Assembly: GCF_014873705.1 (NCBI RefSeq) | Contig: NZ_JADBDS010000003.1 | Coordinates: forward strand, 62,001 to 126,000 | Reading direction: 5' to 3' | Length of the DNA stretch: 64,000 bases | Source: Mycobacterium sp. OAS707 | GTDB taxonomy: Bacteria > Actinomycetota > Actinomycetes > Mycobacteriales > Mycobacteriaceae | Part shown: one piece after another, positions 31,880 through 39,950 of the stretch | Numbering within the stretch: position 1 is the first letter of the stretch | Layout: each line of letters opens with the position of its first letter | The notes under the pieces: model-generated | Databases searched by the model: none | What the model saw: the letters and a program-made list of their open reading frames with translations, nothing else | What the model was told of the DNA's origin: nothing | Program-made: the position numbers and the translations under genes

Positions 31880-33493
31880 TCAGAGGCCGAGGAGCTTCAC
31901 CGTCTCGTCGCGCATCTCGATCTTGCGCACCTTGCCGGTGACCGTCATCGGGAAGTCGTCGACGACGTGTACGTAGCGCGGGATCTTGTAGTGCGCCAGC
32001 TTCCCCGTCGCAAAGGCCTTCACCGCGTCGGCGTCCAGCGGTGTCCGGCCGGGCTTCATCCGAATCCAGGCGCAGATCTCCTCGCCGTACTTCTCGTCGG
32101 GGACACCGATTACCTGAGCATCCTCGACATCCGGGTGGGTGTAGAGGAACTCCTCGATCTCGCGCGGGTAGACGTTCTCGCCGCCGCGGATCACCATGTC
32201 CTTGATGCGGCCGACGACGTTGCAGTAGCCGTCCTCGCGCATCACCGCCAAGTCGCCGGTGTGCATCCAGCCATCGGAATCGATTGCCTCTGCGGTCTTC
32301 TCGTCGTCTTCCCAATACCCGAGCATGACCGAGTAGCCACGCGTGCAGAACTCGCCCGGCTCACCACGCTCCACTTCGTCACCGGTCTCGGGGTCGATGA
32401 TTTTGATCTCGACATGCGGGTGCGCCCGGCCGATCGATGCGGTCCGGCGCTCGAGATCGTCGTCGATGCGGGTCTGGCAACTCACCGGCGACGTCTCCGT
32501 CATGCCGTAGCAGATGGCGACCTCGGACATGTTCATGTCGTTGACGCAGTGCTTCATCACCTCGACCGGGCACACCGATCCGGCCATGATTCCGGTGCGC
32601 AACCGCGACAGATCGGTGTTCGCGAAGTCAGGGTGGTTCTGCATGGCGATGAACATGGTCGGCACACCGTAGAGACCGGTGCAGCGTTCCTGCTCAACAG
32701 CCTGCAACGTCAGCCCCGGATCGAAGCCGGGCGCCGGAATCACCATCGTCGCACCATGACTGGTACAGCCGAGGTTGCCCATCACCATGCCGAAGCAGTG
32801 ATAGAAGGGCACCGGAATGCACAGCCGGTCATCGGGCCCAAGATTGATCAACTCGGTGGTGAAAAATCCGTTGTTCAGTATGTTGCGGTGCGACAGCGTC
32901 GCGCCCTTCGGGAAACCCGTTGTGCCCGAGGTGTACTGGATGTTGATCGGGTCCGTATTCGACAACTCGGCCATCCGCGCGTGCAGGTCGGCGCCAGACA
33001 CTTCCTCGGCCCTGGCGCGCAACGCATCCCAGTCGGGTGTGCCGATGAACACCACATCGGCCAGCTTCGGCGTCTCGGGGCGCACTTGGTTCACCATCAC
33101 GACATAGTCCGAAGTCTTGAAGGAGGTCGCGGCGACCAACATTCGCGCCCCGGACTGATTGAGCACATAGCCGAGTTCGTGCGTGCGGTAGGCCGGGTTG
33201 ATGTTGACCAGGATGGCGCCGATCTTCGCCGCCGCATACTGGGTGATGGTCCACTGTGCGCAATTGGGCGCCCAGATACCGACCCGGTCCCCCTTCTCGA
33301 TGCCCATCGCCATCAAACCCCGTGCGACAACGTCGATCTCGGCGTTGAGTTCGGCGTAGGTGTAACGAATCCCGTGGAAAACATCTACCAATGCGTCGGC
33401 ATCAGCGTGGGTGGCCGCGATGCGCTCGAAGTTCTCCCCGATGGTCTCCTCGAGGATCGCAATGTCGGTGGGACCAGCGTCGTAGGACTTCAT
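31880..33493 (-). CDS. Acyl-CoA synthetase (FadD family)
   Basis: A 537-residue AMP-forming ligase with the P-loop YTSGTTGFPKGATLSH, the A5-type motif YGMTETSPV, the hinge RIKDMVIRGGENVYPREIE and the catalytic Lys in TVTGKVRKIEM. The overall pattern matches medium/long-chain fatty acid CoA ligases of the AcsA/FadD35-like branch; the exact substrate cannot be told. It overlaps the preceding ligase gene by 4 bases (ATGA), so two different synthetases are made from one message. Confidence 0.93.
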   Translation of the reverse strand: MKSYDAGPTDIAILEETIGENFERIAATHADADALVDVFHGIRYTYAELNAEIDVVARGLMAMGIEKGDRVGIWAPNCAQWTITQYAAAKIGAILVNINPAYRTHELGYVLNQSGARMLVAATSFKTSDYVVMVNQVRPETPKLADVVFIGTPDWDALRARAEEVSGADLHARMAELSNTDPINIQYTSGTTGFPKGATLSHRNILNNGFFTTELINLGPDDRLCIPVPFYHCFGMVMGNLGCTSHGATMVIPAPGFDPGLTLQAVEQERCTGLYGVPTMFIAMQNHPDFANTDLSRLRTGIMAGSVCPVEVMKHCVNDMNMSEVAICYGMTETSPVSCQTRIDDDLERRTASIGRAHPHVEIKIIDPETGDEVERGEPGEFCTRGYSVMLGYWEDDEKTAEAIDSDGWMHTGDLAVMREDGYCNVVGRIKDMVIRGGENVYPREIEEFLYTHPDVEDAQVIGVPDEKYGEEICAWIRMKPGRTPLDADAVKAFATGKLAHYKIPRYVHVVDDFPMTVTGKVRKIEMRDETVKLLGL

Positions 33494-35181
33494 CTATCCA
33501 CCAGATCCTCGTAGCGGTATTCCGTCTCGATCGGTTGAGAGTTCTCCTCACGACGGCGGAGTTCGACCCGGCGGATCTTGCCCGAGATCGTCTTGGGCAG
33601 TTCGTAGAACTCGACGCGGCGCACCTTCAGATACGGCGCGAGGTGGTCGCGTGCGTATTCCATGATCTGGCGTGCAGTTTCGGCGGTCGGCTGCCAACCC
33701 TCGGCCAGCGAGACGTACGCCTTGGGCACACAGAGCCGAGTCTCGTCCGGTTGCGGCACGACGGCGGCTTCCACGACGGCGGGATGCTCGATCAAGACGC
33801 TCTCCAATTCGAAGGGGGACACTTTGTAGTCCGACGATTTGAAGACGTCATCGGTTCGACCGATGTATGTGATGTAGCCCTCAGCATCGCGCTGTGCGAC
33901 GTCACCGGTGTGGTAGTAGCCGCCGGCCGTCACGGTGGCATTGCGTGCGGGGTCGTCGAGGTACCCCGTCATCAGGTTGAGCGGATTGCGTTGCAGGTCA
34001 AGGCAGATCTCCCCCTCGTCGGCGAGCTCACCGGAGACCGGGTCGATCAACACGACGGGCACACCGGGCATCGGCCTGCCCATCGAGCCGGGCTTCACGG
34101 GTTGACCTGGCGTGTTGCCGACCTGCAGCGTCGTCTCGGTCTGACCGAACCCGTCGCGGATCGCCAACCCCCACGCCTGCTCGACCTGTGCGATCACGTC
34201 GGGGTTGAGCGGCTCACCCGCACCGAGCACCTCGCGCAGCCCGTCGGGTTTCTCGCCGAGGTCGGATTGAATCAGCATGCGCCACACCGTCGGTGGCGCG
34301 CAGAAGGTGTTGACGCCTGCGCGCCGAAGCTGGTGAAGCAATGCGGCAGCGTCGAATCGGCTGTAGTTGTAGACGAAGATGGTCGCCTCGGCGATCCACG
34401 GGGCGAAGAAGCAACTCCACGCGTGCTTGGCCCACCCCGGCGAGCTGATCGCAAGGTGGACGTCGCCGGGTCGCAGGCCGATCCACGCCATCGTCGACAG
34501 ATGCCCGACCGGATAGCTGATCTGCGAGTGCTCAACCAGTTTCGGCTTACTGGTGGTGCCGGAGGTGAAGTAGATGAGCATTGGATCGTCGACGGCGGTT
34601 TGCGCGGTGAACGGGCCGGCCGATTCGACGCCGTATGCGTCGGCATAATGACGCCAACCTTCGACCGGTCGGCCGACAACGATTCGGGTGTACTCCCCGG
34701 CGACGTCGTCGAATTTGGTGGTGTCCACGTCGTTTGCGACGACGAACCGCGCGCCGCCGCGGGTGATGCGATCGACCAGATCGGTAGGGCCAAGCGCGCC
34801 AGTCGTCGGCATGATGACCGCCCCGAGCTTGGCGACGGCCAGCATCGCCTCCCACAACTCGACCTGGTTGCCGAGCATCAGGATGACGCGATCGCCCTTG
34901 CCGATGCCCAGCGTGGCCAGCCAGGTCGCGACCCTGTCCGAGCGGTCCGCCATCTCCGCGAACGTGACCTTCTGCTCGTCGCCGCCCTCCTCGACGATCC
35001 ACAGCGCCGTCTGATCAGCGCGGGAGGGGCCCCTGGCGATGACGTCGAACCAGTCGATTGCCCAGTTGAAACTGCCGGTGAGCTGAGGCCATGCAAATGC
35101 CCCGACGGCCTTGTCGTAGTCGCCGATCAGGTCAACTAGCTGATCGCGTGCGGTGCGATACAGATCGGTGTTGGACGTCAT
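33490..35181 (-). CDS. Medium-chain-type acyl-CoA synthetase
   Basis: A 563-residue AMP-forming ligase of the acetyl/medium-chain (MACS) type, with P-loop YFTSGTTSKPKLVEHS, DGFGQTETT, the hinge RTDDVFKSSDYKVSPFELE and a C-terminal PKTISGKIRRVEL holding the catalytic Lys. It is first in a two-gene operon with the FadD-like ligase. Its ATG at 35181 overlaps a plus-strand ATG at 35180, so the divergent LuxR-type gene must start farther downstream or the promoters overlap. Substrate unknown; short or branched acids are plausible for this branch. Confidence 0.92.
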   Translation of the reverse strand: MTSNTDLYRTARDQLVDLIGDYDKAVGAFAWPQLTGSFNWAIDWFDVIARGPSRADQTALWIVEEGGDEQKVTFAEMADRSDRVATWLATLGIGKGDRVILMLGNQVELWEAMLAVAKLGAVIMPTTGALGPTDLVDRITRGGARFVVANDVDTTKFDDVAGEYTRIVVGRPVEGWRHYADAYGVESAGPFTAQTAVDDPMLIYFTSGTTSKPKLVEHSQISYPVGHLSTMAWIGLRPGDVHLAISSPGWAKHAWSCFFAPWIAEATIFVYNYSRFDAAALLHQLRRAGVNTFCAPPTVWRMLIQSDLGEKPDGLREVLGAGEPLNPDVIAQVEQAWGLAIRDGFGQTETTLQVGNTPGQPVKPGSMGRPMPGVPVVLIDPVSGELADEGEICLDLQRNPLNLMTGYLDDPARNATVTAGGYYHTGDVAQRDAEGYITYIGRTDDVFKSSDYKVSPFELESVLIEHPAVVEAAVVPQPDETRLCVPKAYVSLAEGWQPTAETARQIMEYARDHLAPYLKVRRVEFYELPKTISGKIRRVELRRREENSQPIETEYRYEDLVDR

Positions 35182-35239
35182 GGCGGATAGGATCTACGTC
35201 ACACTAGTCGCCCGATACCCCCGAAAGAGGGTGTTCAGA

Positions 35240-36076
35240 TTGCATTCCGGCTCGCCACTGCTGCGCCCGCGTGACGCGGACGCGCTGCGTGCCGAGCTGA
35301 GGCGAGTCGCCGACCAGGCGGGCATGCCGCTCACGTTCGGCGGCGAGGTGCACGAGGAGACGCTGTTGCTGACGGAGTTCGTCGGCGCACGCACCAACGG
35401 CATGCGCGGGCTGGCGGTCATGCCCAGCGCAGGCCTCGGCGGCGCGAGCGTGGTGTCCCGGCGGCCGTTGTCCGTCTCCGATTACCGAAAGGCGTCCTCA
35501 ATCACCCACGATTACGACGGTCCGGTGCTGCAAGAGGGGATCAGGTCGATCCTGGCCGTGCCGGTCGTGGTGGACGGCAGGGCGCGCGCCGTTCTCTACG
35601 GCGCCTATCGGGCGCCGGCGCCGATCGGGGGTCGCACCGCGGACCTGATGATCGCGTCGGCGCGACGGCTCAGCCGCGAGCTCAGCATCCGCGATGAGGT
35701 CGACCGCCGGCTGCGGCTGCGTGACGCGCACGTCGCGGGAGGGGCCGCAACCGAAGAGATCCGGGAAGTGCACGCCCAGCTGCGCAGGCTGGCCGCGGAT
35801 CCGGCCGCACCGCCTGCGTTGCAGGCCCAGTTGCGGGTGCTCGCTGAGCGGCTGGCCCGGGGCCGATCGGCTGGGCCCGCTGCGGCATTGTCGGCGCGCG
35901 AGCTCGACGTGCTGGCTCAAGTCGCCCTCGGCTGCACCAATGCCGAAGCGGCCAAACGCCTTTCGCTGAAGCCGGAGACGGTGAAGAGTTACCTGCGCAG
36001 TGCGACGGCCAAGCTCGGTGCGCATACTCGCCATGAGGCGGTCGCCAAGGCTCGCCGCGCGCGGTTACTGCCCTGA
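35240..36076 (+). CDS. GAF-LuxR transcriptional regulator
   Basis: A regulator of about 278 residues. The N-terminal two thirds form a GAF-like sensor (GEVHEETLLLTEFVG, ILAVPVVVDGRARAVLYG) and the C-terminus is a LuxR HTH (LSARELDVLAQVALGCTNAEA). The start is uncertain: I prefer TTG 35240, eight bases after GAAAGAGGG (35223-35231). GTG 35231 touches that site, and ATG 35180 would overlap the start of the divergent ligase. The frame is open up to 35153. It probably controls the divergent acyl-CoA synthetase operon, sensing a small acid. Confidence 0.86.
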   Translation: MHSGSPLLRPRDADALRAELRRVADQAGMPLTFGGEVHEETLLLTEFVGARTNGMRGLAVMPSAGLGGASVVSRRPLSVSDYRKASSITHDYDGPVLQEGIRSILAVPVVVDGRARAVLYGAYRAPAPIGGRTADLMIASARRLSRELSIRDEVDRRLRLRDAHVAGGAATEEIREVHAQLRRLAADPAAPPALQAQLRVLAERLARGRSAGPAAALSARELDVLAQVALGCTNAEAAKRLSLKPETVKSYLRSATAKLGAHTRHEAVAKARRARLLP

Positions 36077-36168
36077 CCGAAGGCCGGCCCCCCGGAAATA
36101 TATGGCGGCAGAGATAGGTTATCTATGCCACAAAAATAGATCTACGGTTGGCATCGGAGGTGATCAAC

Positions 36169-36585
36169 ATGCTGAAGTTCGACCCGTTCTTCCGTGATCT
36201 TGATCGGCTGACCCAACAGCTGTGGGGCGGCGAGGTGAGCCGCCGCGCCATGGCGAAGATGGACGCATGGCGCGACGGCGACAACGTCATCGTCGAACTT
36301 GATCTGCCGGGAGTCAGTCCCGACTCGATCGACGTCACGGCCGACCATGACGTACTGACCGTGACAGCCCGACGGCCAGAACCCACTGAGGGTAACTGGC
36401 TGCTGGCCGAGCGACCGCACGGTGAGTTCACCCGGCATCTGACGCTGGGCAAGAACCTGGACGTGGACGGAATCAGCGCCGACTTCACCGATGGCGTGCT
36501 GCGTCTCACGATCCCCGTCGCGGATCCCGTCAAGCCGCGCAAGATCGAGGTCCTCCCCAGCGCACAGCAGGCCATCAGCGCCTGA
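36169..36585 (+). CDS. Hsp20/alpha-crystallin small heat-shock protein
   Basis: A 138-residue small heat-shock protein. The alpha-crystallin domain spans about residues 31-125 and includes VELDLPGVSPDSIDV, the LAERPHGEFTRHLTL strand and ADFTDGVLRLTIPV. The C-terminal I-x-I-like KIEVLP supports oligomerisation. ATG 36169 has GGAGG (36156-36160) eight bases upstream; the TTG at 36148 lacks one. It acts as a holdase for unfolding proteins. A short dyad (AGATA-GGT-TATCT at 36112-36124) overlaps a -10-like TAGGTT and may be a regulatory site. A strong terminator follows. Confidence 0.93.
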   Translation: MLKFDPFFRDLDRLTQQLWGGEVSRRAMAKMDAWRDGDNVIVELDLPGVSPDSIDVTADHDVLTVTARRPEPTEGNWLLAERPHGEFTRHLTLGKNLDVDGISADFTDGVLRLTIPVADPVKPRKIEVLPSAQQAISA

Positions 36586-36616
36586 CCTGGCTGTGGGGTT
36601 CGGGTCAGGCCGTCGC

Positions 36617-36650
36617 GGGGCCGCCCACGCGTTTGTCCGCGGGCGGCCCC
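36617..36650 (+). terminator. GC-rich hairpin after hsp20
   Basis: Perfect 10-bp arms GGGGCCGCCC (36617-36626) and GGGCGGCCCC (36641-36650) around a 14-base loop, 31 bases after the Hsp20 stop, followed by ATCTTGA. It is a likely terminator of the Hsp20 message. Confidence 0.75.
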
Positions 36651-36736
36651 ATCTTGACCAACGGAGAGTGGAAGATGAGGCAGCAGACGTGGGGTGCTCT
36701 ACTGGACCGGAGAAACGGATAACCATTGGAGACGCT

Positions 36737-37399
36737 TTGAGCGCTACGCCATTGCCGCGGGAAACCGTGATGGAAGTGGTCGCCGCGCACGGCGCATTGA
36801 CGTCCGCGGTGGCACAGACCGCTCGGCTGATGGCCGCGGGCGGTTACGGCCAGTACGCCGAACATCTGGACAACCACCGTGCCGAACTGAACGTCGCCAT
36901 TGGCGAATTCGCGCTGTGGGTCGAAAGTTTCGGCATCTGGGCCCAGCTCGATCTCACCAACCAGATGCATCCGCCGGTGGTTGGCGCGGCAGACGCGCCG
37001 CCGCCCGGTGCGCTCGATGACGCGCTGCTGAACGCGCGCGAAACGCTCAAGGCCGAGCGTGCGAACTTGCTGAGCAGTTTGGCCCAAGCACGCGCGGCCC
37101 TGAACGCGGTCGGATTACCCGCTGACGAATTGACCGCTTATCGTCGCCTGGTTCGACTGTGGGCAGGCGAAGCCATCGATGTGGTGGCCGCGGTGCATCG
37201 ATTGACATTGGCCGACCGCTACATTCGCCACTTGGCGCATTTGAGCGGCCGCCGTGACGACGCGCTTCATCAAAAGGCGGCGAACCTGCTGCACGAATGG
37301 ATGCACCGTCTGGAAGAAGTCGACCGCGAAGGAGAACTCGCACTGGCCGAATCGTGCGGGTACGGCAGCCTCGTCGACTTCTATCGCGCAAGGATGTAG
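36737..37399 (+). CDS. All-helical hypothetical protein, 220 residues
   Basis: A soluble, strongly helical protein with no recognised family. The TTG at 36737 follows GGAG (36728-36731) by 5 bases; an in-frame ATG at 36770 is the main alternative, and the frame is open upstream to 36491, within hsp20. Features include LWVESFGIWAQLDLTNQMHPP and a C-terminal LLHEWMHRLEEVDREGELA. It ends 3 bases before an epoxide hydrolase gene, and a flavoprotein gene follows, so it is the first gene of a three-gene operon. Function unknown. Confidence 0.7.
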   Translation: MSATPLPRETVMEVVAAHGALTSAVAQTARLMAAGGYGQYAEHLDNHRAELNVAIGEFALWVESFGIWAQLDLTNQMHPPVVGAADAPPPGALDDALLNARETLKAERANLLSSLAQARAALNAVGLPADELTAYRRLVRLWAGEAIDVVAAVHRLTLADRYIRHLAHLSGRRDDALHQKAANLLHEWMHRLEEVDREGELALAESCGYGSLVDFYRARM

Positions 37400-37402
37400 T
37401 GC

Positions 37403-38512
37403 ATGGCCCAGATCAATCGCTTTCGCATCGCGGTCCCCGACGCCGACCTGGCCGACCTGAAGGACAGGCTGGCCCGCACACGATGGCCGGAGGCCGAGTG
37501 CGTCGACGACTGGACGCAGGGCATCCCACTGAGCTATACGCGTGAGCTGGCCGACTATTGGGCAAACGAATACGATTGGCGCGCACAGGAAGCCGCGCTC
37601 AACAGGTTCGACCACTTCACCACCGAGATCGAAGGCCTCGACATCCATTTCATTCACCAGCGGTCGTCGGTCGAGGACGCCTTTCCGCTGCTGATCACCC
37701 ACGGCTGGCCCGGCTCCGTCGTGGAGTTCCACAAGGTGATCGAGCCGCTGACCGCAGCGGGGTTCGACGTCGTGTGTCCCTCGCTGCCGGGATACGGCTT
37801 CTCCGGTAAACCGTCGAGCACGGGCTGGGGCGTCGAGAAGATCGCGCAGACGTGGGAGACGTTGATGGGCCGCCTCGGCTACGAGCGCTACGGCGCGCAG
37901 GGCGGTGATTGGGGAGCAGCGGTCACCACACAGATCGGCCGAAACGGTGGACGCTGCGTGGGGATTCATCTGAACGGACCGCTGGCCCGGCCGATCGGCG
38001 ACCTGAAGAACCCGACCGAGGAGGAGAAGCGCGCCCTGGAGCGCGGCCACCATTACCGCAAGTGGGACAACGGCTATGCCAAGCAACAGTCGACCCGACC
38101 GCAGACCGTCGGCTACGCATTGGTGGACTCTCCTGTCGGGCAGCTGGCATGGATCGTCGAGAAATTCTGGTCGTGGATGGACTGCGACGGTCATCCCGAG
38201 AACGTGCTGACCCGGGACGAGCTTCTGGACAACGTGATGCTGTATTGGCTGACCGGGTCTGGAGCGTCATCGGCGCGGCTGTATTGGGAAAGCTTCCGCG
38301 TCTTCGGTGGTGCCAAACGAAAAAAGGTTGAGCTGCCGACCGGCATCGCCGCATTCCCCAAGGAGATCCTCTGCGCGCCGCGCAATTGGTGCGAGGCCGC
38401 CTACCACATCACGCATTGGACGGACATGCCGCGCGGCGGGCACTTCGCCGCTTTCGAGCAGCCTGAGCTGTTCGTCGACGACGTGCGGAAGTTCTTCGCT
38501 ACGGTGCGCTAG
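37403..38512 (+). CDS. Epoxide hydrolase (microsomal type, EHN domain)
   Basis: A 369-residue alpha/beta hydrolase with the N-terminal EHN domain (residues 1-105). The oxyanion motif is HGWPGS (100-105), the nucleophile is D169 in GGDWGA, and the catalytic histidine is H347 in RGGHFAAFEQPE. It opens epoxides to diols. The gene starts 3 bases after the helical hypothetical gene, and the next gene (flavoprotein) starts at the base after its stop. An epoxide made by the flavoprotein or another oxygenase could be its substrate. Confidence 0.93.
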   Translation: MAQINRFRIAVPDADLADLKDRLARTRWPEAECVDDWTQGIPLSYTRELADYWANEYDWRAQEAALNRFDHFTTEIEGLDIHFIHQRSSVEDAFPLLITHGWPGSVVEFHKVIEPLTAAGFDVVCPSLPGYGFSGKPSSTGWGVEKIAQTWETLMGRLGYERYGAQGGDWGAAVTTQIGRNGGRCVGIHLNGPLARPIGDLKNPTEEEKRALERGHHYRKWDNGYAKQQSTRPQTVGYALVDSPVGQLAWIVEKFWSWMDCDGHPENVLTRDELLDNVMLYWLTGSGASSARLYWESFRVFGGAKRKKVELPTGIAAFPKEILCAPRNWCEAAYHITHWTDMPRGGHFAAFEQPELFVDDVRKFFATVR

Positions 38513-39895
38513 ATGGGGAGGACGATCGAGGCCGACTACCTGGTGGTCGGCGCGGGTGCGATGGGACTGGCATTCGCCGACACGCTGGTCAGCGAGTGTG
38601 ATGCGACGATCGTCATGGTCGACCGCAATGACCAGCCCGGCGGTCACTGGACTCGCGCCTATCCGTTCGTCCGGCTGCATCAGCCCTCGGCGTACTACGG
38701 CGTCAACTCGCGCGAACTGGGCAGCGATGCCATCGACCAGGATGGTTTCAACGCGGGGTACTACGAGTTGGCCAGCGGCGCCGAGGTGTGCGCGTACTTC
38801 GATGCGGTGATGCGCCGGGATCTCCTGCCTTCGGGCCGGGTGACCTATCTGCCGATGAGTGAATACCTCGGCGAGGGTCGAGTGCGCACGCTCGGCGGAC
38901 AGGACATCACGGTGACCGCGCGCCGCGTCGTGACCAGTCACGTGGAGATCGTGGTGCCGTCGATGCGTACGCCGTCCTACGCCGTCGACGGCGTTGACTG
39001 CGTGCCACCCAACTCGTTGCCCCGTATCCACGAGCCCAAAGACCGCTATGTGATTGTCGGCGCGGGCAAGACCGCGATGGACGCCTGCCTGTGGCTGCTG
39101 CGGCACGGCATCGCGCCGGAGCGGTTGACGTGGATCAAGCCCCGGGATGCGTGGGTGTTGGATCGTGCTGCGGTGCAGCCAGGTTCGCAGTTCGCCAAGC
39201 GCGTGCTGCGCGACTTCTCCAGTCAGCTTGGGGCGGTGGTCGAGGCGGAGTCGCTCGGCGATCTGTTCGAAAGGTTGGAGGCCAAGGGCTGCCTGATGCG
39301 CATCGACGAATCCGTCGACCCGACGATGTATCGCTGCGCGATCCTGTCGCAGGCCGAACTCACCGAACTGCGTCGCATCGAGGACGTCATCCGCATGGGC
39401 CACGTGCAGGCTATCCAGCCGGGCCGCATCACGCTCGAAGGCGGCGTCCGCGACATCGACGGGTCAGCGCTTTACATCGACTGCACCGCAGACGGTTTCG
39501 CTCACCGAGAGCCGACACCGGTGTTCAGCGACGGCCACATATCGCTGCAGGCGGTCCGCACGTGTCAGCCCGCGTTCAGCGCAGCCGTCATCGCCCACGT
39601 CGAAGCGGCCTATCCCGACGACGAGACACGGAATGCGTTCTGCGGTCCGGTGCCGTATCCGCGCGAGCCCATCGACTGGTTGCGAATGATGTTGGCCTTC
39701 AACAAGAATCAGCTTCAGTGGTTCACCGACCCCGACATGATGGCGTGGGTCGACGCGTCGCGGCTCAACGTCTTGCACCATGTTTCGGCCGCAGTCAGTG
39801 AGCGGGCCCGCGAAAAGATCATCTCGGTGTTGAATTCGCAGATGCCGGCGATCAACGCCAAGCTGGAAACACTGCTGGCCCAGGCCAACACGTGA
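38513..39895 (+). CDS. FAD/NAD(P)-binding oxidoreductase (flavin monooxygenase-like)
   Basis: A 460-residue flavoprotein with two dinucleotide-binding motifs: GAGAMG near residue 13 for FAD, followed by DRNDQPGGHW, and VGAGKTAMDA near residue 181 for NAD(P). The layout resembles class B flavin monooxygenases (Baeyer-Villiger/N-hydroxylating type), but the FxGxxxHxxxW fingerprint is not obvious. It starts directly after the epoxide hydrolase stop. Its TGA lies within the left arm of a 14-bp inverted repeat that separates it from the convergent ABC transporter gene. Confidence 0.87.
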   Translation: MGRTIEADYLVVGAGAMGLAFADTLVSECDATIVMVDRNDQPGGHWTRAYPFVRLHQPSAYYGVNSRELGSDAIDQDGFNAGYYELASGAEVCAYFDAVMRRDLLPSGRVTYLPMSEYLGEGRVRTLGGQDITVTARRVVTSHVEIVVPSMRTPSYAVDGVDCVPPNSLPRIHEPKDRYVIVGAGKTAMDACLWLLRHGIAPERLTWIKPRDAWVLDRAAVQPGSQFAKRVLRDFSSQLGAVVEAESLGDLFERLEAKGCLMRIDESVDPTMYRCAILSQAELTELRRIEDVIRMGHVQAIQPGRITLEGGVRDIDGSALYIDCTADGFAHREPTPVFSDGHISLQAVRTCQPAFSAAVIAHVEAAYPDDETRNAFCGPVPYPREPIDWLRMMLAFNKNQLQWFTDPDMMAWVDASRLNVLHHVSAAVSERAREKIISVLNSQMPAINAKLETLLAQANT

Positions 39896-39942
39896 TTTGT
39901 GTGCGTTATGGAGCCGTGAGCGCTCCCGAACGCACACAAATC
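39894..39942. terminator. Bidirectional hairpin between convergent genes
   Basis: Perfect 14-bp arms GATTTGTGTGCGTT (39894-39907) and its complement (39929-39942) with a 21-base loop. The left arm includes the last two bases of the flavoprotein stop codon, and the repeat ends 8 bases before the ABC gene's stop. One dyad can end both converging transcripts. Confidence 0.75.
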
Positions 39943-39950
39943 GCAGATGG

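Noticed and set aside
31802..35139. Plus-strand open frames of 570 and 582 codons opposite the two acyl-CoA synthetase genes
   Set aside because: They are antisense shadows caused by high GC. The minus-strand frames carry complete adenylation motifs, and the plus-strand translations are His/Asp/Arg-rich with no domain.
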